Assembly: GCA_947488605.1 (NCBI GenBank)
Contig: CANKZJ010000008.1
Location: 1 to 64,000 of the forward strand
From: an uncultured Paracoccaceae bacterium
GTDB taxonomy: Bacteria; Pseudomonadota; Alphaproteobacteria; Rhodobacterales; Rhodobacteraceae
Length of the DNA: 64,000 nucleotides
Reading direction: 5' to 3'
In this document: piece by piece, positions 1 through 7,086 of the stretch
How the letters are laid out: the number at the start of each line of letters is the position of its first letter
Numbering within the stretch: the stretch's first letter is position 1
Program-made: the position numbers and the translations under genes
The notes under the pieces: generated by a model
Database searches by the model: none
What the model saw: the letters and a program-made list of their open reading frames with translations, nothing else
What the model was told of the DNA's origin: nothing

Positions 1-521
1 GGCACGGTGCGTGACGTATCAAAGGGCTCTTTATTGGAGCGACGGCGTAGCACGTGATCAAACAGCGGATCGCGCACAGCCGTCCCTTCTGTGAACGTCG
101 CGTGCGCAATGGGGCGACTGTCCAGCCCCTCCAAATCCTCGCCCTCGGGGAACAATGTGACGTCGACATCGTAGCCAACGGCATACGCAGCCATCCGCAT
201 GAGCTCGAGAAAGCAGCCCAGACCAATCGTGAGCTGTCGATCAAATGGGTCCGTGTGCGGCAATTGCTTTTCGGTGTCGAAATACAACGTCAGCCCGTCA
301 TCGCCATCAAGGCTGATGATCCACGGCTGCCGATTATGTGGGTTTGGCGCGAGAATTGCGTGCGAGAGCGCATTTTTACGCGGGTCGTCATAGCTGCCGA
401 TCAACCCCCACGGTGCCAAAGCATCGTTCGGAGTGCGGGTCGCAGCAAAGAGGCCAGCGCCACCAGCGGCAAGGACAAGTCCGCCGCCGGCTATTTTGAG
501 AAAGTTTCTACGGTTCATCAT
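1..521 (-). CDS. Tat-exported nitroreductase-like (Acg-type FMN) oxidoreductase, partial
   Basis: The gene runs off the left edge; about 173 codons are visible. It starts MMNRRNFLK, a twin-arginine signal, followed by a hydrophobic Ala/Gly stretch, so export by the Tat pathway with bound cofactor is expected. Around residue 58 it has APNPHNRQPW, the flavin-contact motif of Acg-like nitroreductase-family proteins. AGGAG lies 4 bases before the first ATG (521) and 7 before the second (518), so either could be used. A long inverted repeat sits directly upstream and probably overlaps the promoter. The substrate cannot be told from the sequence. Confidence 0.8.
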   Translation of the reverse strand, partial: MMNRRNFLKIAGGGLVLAAGGAGLFAATRTPNDALAPWGLIGSYDDPRKNALSHAILAPNPHNRQPWIISLDGDDGLTLYFDTEKQLPHTDPFDRQLTIGLGCFLELMRMAAYAVGYDVDVTLFPEGEDLEGLDSRPIAHATFTEGTAVRDPLFDHVLRRRSNKEPFDTSRTV

Positions 522-533
522 GGATCTCCTTTC

Positions 534-569
534 AGTTCTATGTCGAACCATATAGTACGATATAGAACT
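534..569. promoter_or_regulatory. Palindromic operator upstream of the nitroreductase-like gene
   Basis: Arms AGTTCTATGTCG (534-545) and CGATATAGAACT (558-569) are inverted copies matching at 11 of 12 positions around a 12-base AT-rich spacer. The repeat ends 13 bases before the start codon at 521, so a bound dimer would cover the promoter. The length and symmetry suit a TetR-, PadR- or MarR-type repressor; no intact regulator gene is adjacent. Confidence 0.6.
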
Positions 570-786
570 AGTAAAGCACATTTGCACTGCTCAACTTTTG
601 CTTGGCTTCATGAAAGTCGATTGCAAATTCCGTTAGCTCGGCGTTGAGTTGGACGATATAATAAGTATCGCTGAGCGCATCGGCATCTAACCAAGGTCGG
701 CGAACGGTGCGTGCCGTTCGCCCATTGAGAAAAGACCTACTATCAAGTAGCAGCGAAAGCGAAGTGCGATCCCAAAGTCGCTGATG
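568..786 (-). pseudogene. Possible remnant of a gene upstream of the nitroreductase-like gene
   Basis: On the minus strand an open frame of 73 codons ends at TAG (570-568) and is closed upstream by TAG (789-787), with no ATG or GTG in it. Its C-terminal half, from LDADALSDTYYIVQ to the final SSANVLY, looks like normal protein with an amphipathic helix; the upstream half is Arg-rich and overlaps a hairpin. It could be the C-terminus of a lost regulator cognate to the operator that overlaps its stop, or chance. I do not recognise the family. Confidence 0.25.
699..722. repeat. Perfect 9-bp hairpin
   Basis: GGCGAACGG (699-707) and CCGTTCGCC (714-722) pair perfectly around a 6-base loop. No T-run follows on either strand, so this is not a classical intrinsic terminator. 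It lies inside the putative gene remnant. Confidence 0.5.
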
Positions 787-804
787 CTACACGACGCATG
801 AATG

Positions 805-835
805 TCCGGTTTTTGCTGAAAAAGCAGAAACCGGA
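805..835. repeat. 13-bp hairpin downstream of the GNAT gene
   Basis: TCCGGTTTTTGCT (805-817) pairs with AGCAGAAACCGGA (823-835), 13 pairs with one G-T wobble and a 5-base loop. It lies 14 bases beyond the ancestral stop of the GNAT gene, so it may end that transcript, although no strong T-tract follows. Confidence 0.5.
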
Positions 836-935
836 ATTTGACAATCACTCATTCTTCCAGCCGTTTGACGAGTAGCAGGACATCACCCGTGTAGAACGGT
901 GGGGCGGGATGTTCCCGGACGGGCTCCTGGGCGAT

Positions 936-1448
936 CTATTCGTAGCCCAGCTTGCGGTAGAGCCGAACCGCATTGATATTTTGGCCATAGACCTGAATGC
1001 TCATGGTTTTGAATTCGCTAAGAACCGCTAAGTCTTCTGCGGCTTTCAGAAGCCTTGAGCCTGTGCCTTTGTCACGATGGCCCTCCACCACTGCCAATGC
1101 GTTGATGTACCAGGTTCCGACCGAGAGCTTCTCTAGTGCGACGAACGGTGCGATCGGGGCTGGCAAATCGTCGGGGTCTTCGGTTGGTGCCTCTGTAATT
1201 GCATAGCTTAAGACCATGCCACGCGGGGCTTCATTATCTTCTTCGATCAGCGCATTGGCGTAGGAGAAACCGCCCTCAGACCGGCGGGCGCGTTCAACGC
1301 CTATATCCAAGGGTGCTTGGTCTTTGGCACATGATTTGGCCCAGAGCCAGGTTGGAATGCCCTCACCGGCGATGTCAATAAGTTGTGCGAGGGTGGCTGC
1401 ATCGTCTTTGGTTGCAGGACGGTTCAGGCGACGGTTTTGAATAGTCAT
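936..1448 (-). CDS. GNAT acetyltransferase, cut short by an in-frame TAG
   Basis: The 170-residue product has the GNAT fold signature: the acetyl-CoA loop in the VEGHRDKGTGSRLL segment (Q/R-x-x-G-x-G/A type) and NAVRLYRKLGYE near the end, the usual beta5-alpha4 region. The start at 1448 (MTIQNRRL) is preceded by a GAGAGAGA purine run. The TAG at 938-936 falls exactly where family members continue into the last two beta strands. The same frame stays open for 28 more codons to a TGA at 851-849, with a typical end (FYTGDVLLLVKRLEE). So this is either a recent nonsense mutation, giving a pseudogene or a shortened enzyme, or a read-through site. The substrate is unknown. Confidence 0.75.
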   Translation of the reverse strand: MTIQNRRLNRPATKDDAATLAQLIDIAGEGIPTWLWAKSCAKDQAPLDIGVERARRSEGGFSYANALIEEDNEAPRGMVLSYAITEAPTEDPDDLPAPIAPFVALEKLSVGTWYINALAVVEGHRDKGTGSRLLKAAEDLAVLSEFKTMSIQVYGQNINAVRLYRKLGYE

Positions 1449-1513
1449 TCTCTCTCTCTTCGGTATGAGCAGCCGAGAGGCCATTGACCTCTCGATTGCT
1501 CGGGTTGTGAGGA

Positions 1514-2167
1514 TTAGCTGTTGTGCAGCGGACCGACTGGAAAGCCGGAGTCCCATTCAAGATGTGAGTCCACGGCCGCATGGCTGTGGTCCATCTCATC
1601 TCGTTGATCATCGCCGTCCAAAGATGCAGAATCCTCGCCCGCTGGCATTCCGAAAGACACATTCACGCCCATAAACTCCGTAAAGCCCAACAGGGTTTGT
1701 GACATAGCGCCCTCAATCTCTGCATAATCACCGGTTGCCCCAGTGATCGGACGCAGATTTGGCACGTTCACATCCGCGATCTCGGTACCTTGCGTGATCA
1801 CCACCTCGTCAGTGTTGAGCTGCATCACCTGACGGGAAATCAGCCAGACACCGGAGGTCGCGTCGCCACCTTCGCCGACGAACCAGCCATCGCACGTCCA
1901 TGTGCCAAGCACTTCGTCCGGATAGGCAGGGCTGCCATCTTCAAGCACGCCGGCTGTGTTTCCGGCGAGCGTACCTGCTGGATAGATGTAGCCTTGTGTA
2001 ACGAAGGGGTTACCATGGGCGGGCATGCCGCTCTCATGCACTGGTGTTTCTGCAAAAACGAAACGTGTGTGATCTTCTGCCACGTCGAAGCCCGACAGGG
2101 CTTCGGCCGAGGATTGGGTGGCGAGGCCTGCCATCAGGGAGGCGACGAGAAGTGTAGATTTGAGCAT
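1514..2167 (-). CDS. Secreted beta-barrel-like (dirigent/allene-oxide-cyclase-type) protein
   Basis: This 217-residue protein begins MLKSTLLVASLMAGLATQSSA, a clear Sec signal peptide; the longer upstream reading has no signal logic, so I use the ATG at 2167. The mature part contains GYIYPAGTL, LGTWTCDGWFVGEG and PITGATGDYAEIEG. The last resembles the glycine-rich strand of dirigent and allene-oxide-cyclase-like barrels. The C-terminus is Asp/His-rich with Met (DEMDHSHAAVDSH), which could bind metal. Function is not known; the fold assignment is an inference from short motifs. Confidence 0.65.
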   Translation of the reverse strand: MLKSTLLVASLMAGLATQSSAEALSGFDVAEDHTRFVFAETPVHESGMPAHGNPFVTQGYIYPAGTLAGNTAGVLEDGSPAYPDEVLGTWTCDGWFVGEGGDATSGVWLISRQVMQLNTDEVVITQGTEIADVNVPNLRPITGATGDYAEIEGAMSQTLLGFTEFMGVNVSFGMPAGEDSASLDGDDQRDEMDHSHAAVDSHLEWDSGFPVGPLHNS

Positions 2168-2271
2168 TGGTATAGTCCTAATTTGGGTTTTCAAATGTGG
2201 AGCAGGCGAGCGGGAGCGCCCGACTGCAGGTGCAGCCAGTTCCGTCACGTGGTCGGGAACGGGATCAGGGG

Positions 2272-3213
2272 TTAGAGCGTCCTGAGCGCCCCGGTCATTT
2301 CAGCGACATGGCGATGATCCGTGCCGCAACAGCCGCCAATGACCGTGAGGTTCGGCAGAAGATGTGCGAGATCACGGTAAAGCGCGCCCAGTTCTTTGGG
2401 GTCGCCATCGTCCAGTGTGTCGCAGGCGTCGAGTTCAGCATGGGACATGCGGGAGGCATTGGCGCGAACGCCATAAATCCGATTCTGCCAAGTGGTGCCG
2501 CCAAAGAGAACCTCCCTGAAGTGATCAGGATGTGCGCAGTTGACCATAAAGAATGCGGGGCCGCCTGCAGCCTCGACATCTACCTGCTTAATCGCATCGC
2601 TCAGGGCCTGACCACTGGGCAGGCATCCATCGGTCTCAACCGTGAAGCTGATTGCGATGGGCAGTTCAGCAGATTGTGCAGCGCGGGTAATCCCGATGGC
2701 CTCTTCCGCATAAGTCATCGTCATCGCCGAAGCCATGTCGGCACCCATATCGGCGAACCAAGTAACTTGTTGAGCATGATACTCTAGCGCTTCTGCGGGG
2801 GTGAGGGTCTGTGCAGGCTGATAGCCATCGTCCTGAGGTCCAATGACGCCGTTGATGACAAAGGGTGAAGAAGGCGTTTCATACTCGGCGCGCAAAGCTT
2901 GCAGATAGGCAATCGCCTCGCGGTGGACCTCTTTTAGCTCATCTGCGCTCAACCCCAGTTCAGCCGCCCATTTCGCGCTGGCCCGCCAAGTGGGCGTGTC
3001 GAGCACGAAGCCGCAGCCTTGCGCCACCGCCAGTTCTGCGTAGAGCCGCATATAGCGGTCCATCGCAGCACTGCCCGCGTCGGTGTCAAAGGCCTTGAAG
3101 GCAGCAAAGAGTGGCAGGTCGATGCCATCATGGAAAATCAGGGTCGTTTCCAACCCGCCATCGGTCAGCATCATCTGGCCGTTTAGTTGGGGAAGGTGAT
3201 GTCGGTACTTCAT
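2272..3213 (-). CDS. Homocysteine S-methyltransferase family protein
   Basis: The 313-residue protein has the homocysteine methyltransferase TIM barrel. LTDGGLETTL is at the N-terminus, and the zinc-binding cysteines are in VNCAHP (about residue 225) and GGCCGTD near the end. Enzymes of this family transfer a methyl group from S-methylmethionine or betaines to homocysteine, forming methionine in the cytoplasm. The length fits MmuM/BHMT-like members. A strong AAGGAGG precedes the start. The gene is divergent from the winged-helix/TPR regulator and shares a 188-base region with TGAGAA repeats, so common control is plausible. The methyl donor cannot be read from the sequence. Confidence 0.85.
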   Translation of the reverse strand: MKYRHHLPQLNGQMMLTDGGLETTLIFHDGIDLPLFAAFKAFDTDAGSAAMDRYMRLYAELAVAQGCGFVLDTPTWRASAKWAAELGLSADELKEVHREAIAYLQALRAEYETPSSPFVINGVIGPQDDGYQPAQTLTPAEALEYHAQQVTWFADMGADMASAMTMTYAEEAIGITRAAQSAELPIAISFTVETDGCLPSGQALSDAIKQVDVEAAGGPAFFMVNCAHPDHFREVLFGGTTWQNRIYGVRANASRMSHAELDACDTLDDGDPKELGALYRDLAHLLPNLTVIGGCCGTDHRHVAEMTGALRTL

Positions 3214-3234
3214 GGCATAGGCCTCCTTCTAGAG

Positions 3235-3300
3235 TTCTCAGGGCGTTATGGTACGACGCAGAAACTCATGCTTGAGAATTGCCTGAGAAAGATCTGAGAA
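3235..3300. promoter_or_regulatory. TGAGAA direct repeats with 11-bp period
   Basis: TGAGAA occurs at 3273-3278, 3284-3289 and 3295-3300, exactly 11 bases apart, with an inverted copy TTCTCA at 3235-3240. Tandem repeats phased at one helical turn are the usual binding pattern of OmpR/PhoB-type winged helices, and the adjacent gene at 3402 encodes one. This is a candidate operator for both divergent genes. Confidence 0.5.
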
Positions 3301-3401
3301 TATCGCGCCAATTGTGACATTATTTGCATTTTAGCATGTTCACAGGTCAAATCCGCACATGGAACGCGTGATGAACTTCAAGGGCTGGGCGGGATCATGC
3401 G

Positions 3402-4859
3402 TTGACCTCACAGGTCTTCCGGATATTGGACCATTTGATCACCCACAGCGACCGGGTCGTCAGCAAAGACGATCTGATCGAGGCGGTCTGGGGCGACCGG
3501 ATCGTCACCGAAGCGACTTTATCGACCGCGATTAAAGAAGTGCGGCGCGTGGTGGGCGATACGGGCAAGGATCAGGGCGTCATCAAGACGATACATCGGC
3601 GCGGTTTCCAGTTCGTCGCGTTCCCCGTGCAACAAGCCGCTGCCGCGCCTAGCAAGGTGCCGGTCATTGCGGTATTACCCTTCCGCAGCCTCAGCGCAGC
3701 ACCCGAGGACAAGTATATCGCCGATGGGTTCAGTGAAGAGATCATCGCAAACCTCACGCGGTTTCGGGACTTGAGGGTGCTCTCGCATCTCACGGCTATT
3801 CATCTCCAAAGCTCCGAGATGAGTGTCGATGCGATGCATGAGACCCATCAGGTCGATTTTGTCATTGAGGGCAGTCTGCGCCGCTCTCCGGAGCGTTTGC
3901 GCGTGACGATTCAAGCCAGTGAAACAAGGACCGGCGCGCTGATCTTTACCGAGCAATTCAATAGAGATGCGACACTAGACGCGATTCTCGACATTCAGCA
4001 CGAGATTGGCCAGCTGACCGCCGGGCGGATCGCAAGCCGCCACGGCGAGGCGGGCAGTCTGATCCGGCGCGACCGTTCCGAGGAGCAGACCGCCACATGG
4101 GATGTTTATGCCGCCGTCGGTCAGTTCTATGAGTTCTACAAAAGCTATGATCCTGCGCTGCACGCTGATCTACGCACGCGCCTACCTCGGTTGCTTGAGA
4201 GCGACAAAGGTTCGGCGGAGGGCTGGGCGGCCTATGCGCTATTGCTGTTGGAAGAACGCCGCTACCATTTAAACGAACGCGCGGACGTGGATTCTACAAG
4301 ACTGGGGTTGGAGGCTGGCAAACGCGCTGTTGCCTGCGACCCGCAAAGCGGGTTTGCCCATATGGCCTTGGCGCTTTGCCAGTTTCATACTGGCGATTTG
4401 CCAGGCTTTCGCCTTTCGGCCAAAACAGCGCTCGACCTTAACCCCGGACATGCGGACATTCTGGCCGAGATTGGACATTGCTATGCGTTCCTAGGCAATT
4501 TCGACAAAGCCATACCCCTGTTGGATAACGCTATTGCTCTCAGCCCGGTTCACCCTGGCTGGTATCACTATGCCCATGCTTGGCGGTTTGCTTTGGGTGA
4601 TTTCTGGAAGGCAGCACTTTTGGAGATCGAGAAAGTTCCGATGCCCGGGTTCGCTTGGTACTACGCGCATCTTGCTTGGTTTCATGCGGAGCTTGGTAAT
4701 AAGGGATGTGCCGAGGCGGCCAAAGCGGATTTGCTCAAGGTCTTTCCGACCTTCGAAGAGCACATCCGAAATGAAATGGTGTTTCACTACTTCACCGGGC
4801 CGTTGGTGAAAAAGGCGTTTGCGGGATGGCAAAAGGCAGGGTTGGACGTCCATCTTTGA
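3402..4859 (+). CDS. Winged-helix (CadC/OmpR-type) regulator with TPR domain, N-terminus eroded
   Basis: The 485-residue product has a winged helix at about residues 1-75 (DRVVSKDDLIEAVWG, TIKTIHRRGFQFVA-like wing), then the VIAVLPFRSLSAAPEDKYIADGFSEEI segment typical of adenylate-cyclase-associated CadC/HilA-like regulators, then a C-terminal TPR array. No transmembrane helix is seen. The only in-frame start is TTG (3402) after a TGA at 3372. Relatives carry about 25 more residues before VFRIL. A peptide resembling such an N-terminus, MNFKGW, lies at 3371 in another frame, which suggests a small deletion. The protein may therefore be a damaged or N-terminally shortened regulator. Confidence 0.75.
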   Translation: MTSQVFRILDHLITHSDRVVSKDDLIEAVWGDRIVTEATLSTAIKEVRRVVGDTGKDQGVIKTIHRRGFQFVAFPVQQAAAAPSKVPVIAVLPFRSLSAAPEDKYIADGFSEEIIANLTRFRDLRVLSHLTAIHLQSSEMSVDAMHETHQVDFVIEGSLRRSPERLRVTIQASETRTGALIFTEQFNRDATLDAILDIQHEIGQLTAGRIASRHGEAGSLIRRDRSEEQTATWDVYAAVGQFYEFYKSYDPALHADLRTRLPRLLESDKGSAEGWAAYALLLLEERRYHLNERADVDSTRLGLEAGKRAVACDPQSGFAHMALALCQFHTGDLPGFRLSAKTALDLNPGHADILAEIGHCYAFLGNFDKAIPLLDNAIALSPVHPGWYHYAHAWRFALGDFWKAALLEIEKVPMPGFAWYYAHLAWFHAELGNKGCAEAAKADLLKVFPTFEEHIRNEMVFHYFTGPLVKKAFAGWQKAGLDVHL

Positions 4860-4951
4860 CGCCGACAGCCACCAAGACGCGGGAAAACTTGATGCGAGGC
4901 GTACAGACCAGCAAGCGCGTCGACAAACAGCGACTCAAGCGGACCAAAGAC

Positions 4952-5000
4952 TGCAAGCAAACTTGCATGAAAGATATTTTTGTGCATGAATACTTGCACA
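4952..5000. promoter_or_regulatory. Two short palindromes upstream of the RpiR gene
   Basis: TGCAAG-CAAA-CTTGCA (4952-4967) and TGTGCA-N8-TGCACA (4981-5000) are both perfect inverted repeats, and CATGAA recurs at 4966-4971 and 4985-4990. They lie 30-80 bases before the TTG start, where an autoregulated promoter would be. They are candidate RpiR sites. Confidence 0.4.
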
Positions 5001-5030
5001 GATTCGTTTCACCGGTAGGAGCATAGCAAC

Positions 5031-5867
5031 TTGTCCATTCTTGAGAACATCTCCAAGAGCTCTGAAAACCTTACGCCAAACGAGCGGTTGTTGGTGGAAA
5101 CCTTGATGGATAGCCCGGAGACAGCCGCTCTTGGAACAGCCAGCAATCTTGCTGAATCTGCCGGCGTTCATGAAGCTACGGCGTCAAGATTGGCACGTAA
5201 GTTGGGCTACGCAACCTATTCCGCCTTTCGCAATGCAATGCGAGAAGAGTTCATCGCGACACGTGAGACAGCGACACGTTTCGAAAAAACAATCGCCGAC
5301 GGGGCTGAGGGGTCCATTCTGGATAATCTCGCTTTGCAAGAAGCCCAAGCCTTGCGTCAGATCGAGAACACCATTTCAGCGGATCAAATTAATGCTGTTG
5401 CAGAGAAACTGATTTTCGCAGATCGCATTTTCATCTTCGGATACGGTAATTCTGAAGTGCTTTCTTTGTTGATGTGCAAGCGTTTCCGCCGATTTGGCAA
5501 GGACGTGCACCAACTTGATGGTGATCCACGTCGCCTTGCAGAGCAAATGCTTGGCTTGCGCGAAGGTGACGTTTTACTGACCTTCGCGTTCAGACGGCCG
5601 CCACACGGTTACCGTGCGTTGATTGAAACAGCACAAGAAGCGAATGCGCATTCCATTGTTATCTCGGGAAACAGCGGCGCTATGCTTGCGCCGCAACCCG
5701 ATCATTTGTTGCGTGCGCCCCGTTCCGGGGACGTAGACGCATTTCAAACGCTGACCGTACCTATGACGGTTTGCAACGCCATCGTCATTGCTGCTGGCGC
5801 AATCGACAAAGAAACATCGCTGAAAAAGTTGGAGAGGCTTGGACAGTTGATTGAGCGGTTCGACTAA
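5031..5867 (+). CDS. RpiR/MurR-family transcriptional regulator
   Basis: The 278-residue protein has an N-terminal RpiR helix-turn-helix (LTPNERLLVETLMD through ATASRLARKLGYATYSAFRNAMREEF, about residues 14-75) and a C-terminal SIS domain (about 110-250; RIFIFGYGNSEVLSLLMCKRFRRFG). SIS domains of this family usually bind phosphosugars or related phosphorylated ligands. The start is TTG with TAGGAG 9 bases upstream; no ATG fits. It stands 29 bases before the binding-protein gene on the same strand, so it very likely controls the transporter operon that follows. Confidence 0.85.
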   Translation: MSILENISKSSENLTPNERLLVETLMDSPETAALGTASNLAESAGVHEATASRLARKLGYATYSAFRNAMREEFIATRETATRFEKTIADGAEGSILDNLALQEAQALRQIENTISADQINAVAEKLIFADRIFIFGYGNSEVLSLLMCKRFRRFGKDVHQLDGDPRRLAEQMLGLREGDVLLTFAFRRPPHGYRALIETAQEANAHSIVISGNSGAMLAPQPDHLLRAPRSGDVDAFQTLTVPMTVCNAIVIAAGAIDKETSLKKLERLGQLIERFD

Positions 5868-5896
5868 CAGAACCAAAAACCCAACGGGAGGAAATC

Positions 5897-7018
5897 ATGA
5901 AGTTTACGAAATTAGCACGCCTCGGCGTGGTTGGCATCTTATTGTCTACGACAGGCCTTGCCGCACAAGATCTCGATACGATGACAGTGGCCGAATTGCT
6001 GCCGTTGGCGCAGGCTGAAGGCACCGTCACGGTGTATTCATTTACAAGCCGCATCGGCAAAGTGGAGGCAGCCTTTGAGGCTGCGTATCCGGGAATTGAT
6101 TTGCAGGGTTTTGATATTTCATCGACGGAACAAATCGCGCGTTTGACTGCCGAGGCGCAGGCCGGTTTGACCAATGCAGATGTCATCTATGTCTCCGATG
6201 CAGCCGTTGTTCTGCCTGCACTGCTTGAGCCGGGGATCATTGCACCTTACGTGCCACCACGTGTCGCAGATCGTGTCCCGACGGAATTCAAGTCTCCGCT
6301 TCTGGCGCAACGGCTGTCGACCAAAGTGTTGATGTACAACGAAGAAGCCAACCCAGACGGCGCACCCGTCGATAGCCTTTGGGATTTGACACGCGAAGAA
6401 TGGACTGGTCGCGTCGTTATGGTCGATCCGTTGCAACGTGGCGATTACCTGGATCTGATGACTGAAATGGTCCTCCAATCAGATCAGATGGCGACAGCCT
6501 ATGAGGTCGAATTCGGCACAGTGATCGATCTTGGCGAAGCCGCAAATGCTGGGGAAAAATTCATTATGGATTTGTTCGCCAATGACGTCATTCTTGTTGG
6601 CTCAACCGACGATGTGAATGCGGCAGTTGGTGGTCTTGGGCAAGACAACCCGCCAATCGGTTTCACAAGTTATTCTGACCGTCGCGACAATGAGGAAGAG
6701 GGTTGGGCCCTTCAAGTTGCCAATGATGTGGCACCTGCTCCCGGTATCATCTTTCCTGCGGTCCTCGCACTGTCGGCAGAACCCAATAACCCGGCAGCAG
6801 CCCGCCTCGTTATTGACTTCCTAATGGGTGATGAGACAGAAACAGGCGGCCCCGGCCTCGCCCCTTTCTATGTCGCTGGCGACTACGTGACACGCACTGA
6901 TATTCCGCCTCACCCGGATGCGGTTGCGTTGGACGATTTCACCGCATGGCGCGTTGCACCTTCTGCAACTGCAGAAATTCGCGCCGATATCGGTGATCTA
7001 ATCCTGACGTTGCAGTAA
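5897..7018 (+). CDS. ABC transporter periplasmic binding protein, iron(III)-type family
   Basis: The 373-residue protein starts with a Sec signal peptide (MKFTKLARLGVVGILLSTTGLAAQ) and has the two-lobe solute-binding fold of the Fe(3+)/2-aminoethylphosphonate/hexose-phosphate group (GTVTVYSFTSR, ADVIYVSDA, EWTGRVVMVDPLQRGDY, AAARLVIDFLMG). A GGGAGG ribosome site lies 8 bases before ATG. I see no obvious tyrosine pair in the usual ferric-ion position. With an RpiR regulator and a phosphatase in the operon, an organic phosphate or other anion is a better guess than ferric iron. It is the first gene of the transport operon after the regulator. Confidence 0.85.
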   Translation: MKFTKLARLGVVGILLSTTGLAAQDLDTMTVAELLPLAQAEGTVTVYSFTSRIGKVEAAFEAAYPGIDLQGFDISSTEQIARLTAEAQAGLTNADVIYVSDAAVVLPALLEPGIIAPYVPPRVADRVPTEFKSPLLAQRLSTKVLMYNEEANPDGAPVDSLWDLTREEWTGRVVMVDPLQRGDYLDLMTEMVLQSDQMATAYEVEFGTVIDLGEAANAGEKFIMDLFANDVILVGSTDDVNAAVGGLGQDNPPIGFTSYSDRRDNEEEGWALQVANDVAPAPGIIFPAVLALSAEPNNPAAARLVIDFLMGDETETGGPGLAPFYVAGDYVTRTDIPPHPDAVALDDFTAWRVAPSATAEIRADIGDLILTLQ

Positions 7019-7025
7019 TCACCCG

Positions 7026-7051
7026 CTGGAGGCGCTGAAATGCGCCTCCAG
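7026..7051 (+). promoter_or_regulatory. Intercistronic 10-bp hairpin between binding protein and permease
   Basis: CTGGAGGCGC (7026-7035) and GCGCCTCCAG (7042-7051) form a perfect 10-bp stem with a 6-base loop. It has no following T-run. Such a stem after the binding-protein gene often protects the upstream mRNA segment so that the binding protein is made in excess over the membrane parts. Confidence 0.6.
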
Positions 7052-7086
7052 TCACCAACCCAACAGAATTCAAAAGGACCGTAATA

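Noticed and set aside
54-647. 197-codon plus-strand open frame
   Set aside because: It is antisense to the Tat-signal nitroreductase-like gene, whose frame, signal and ribosome site are convincing.
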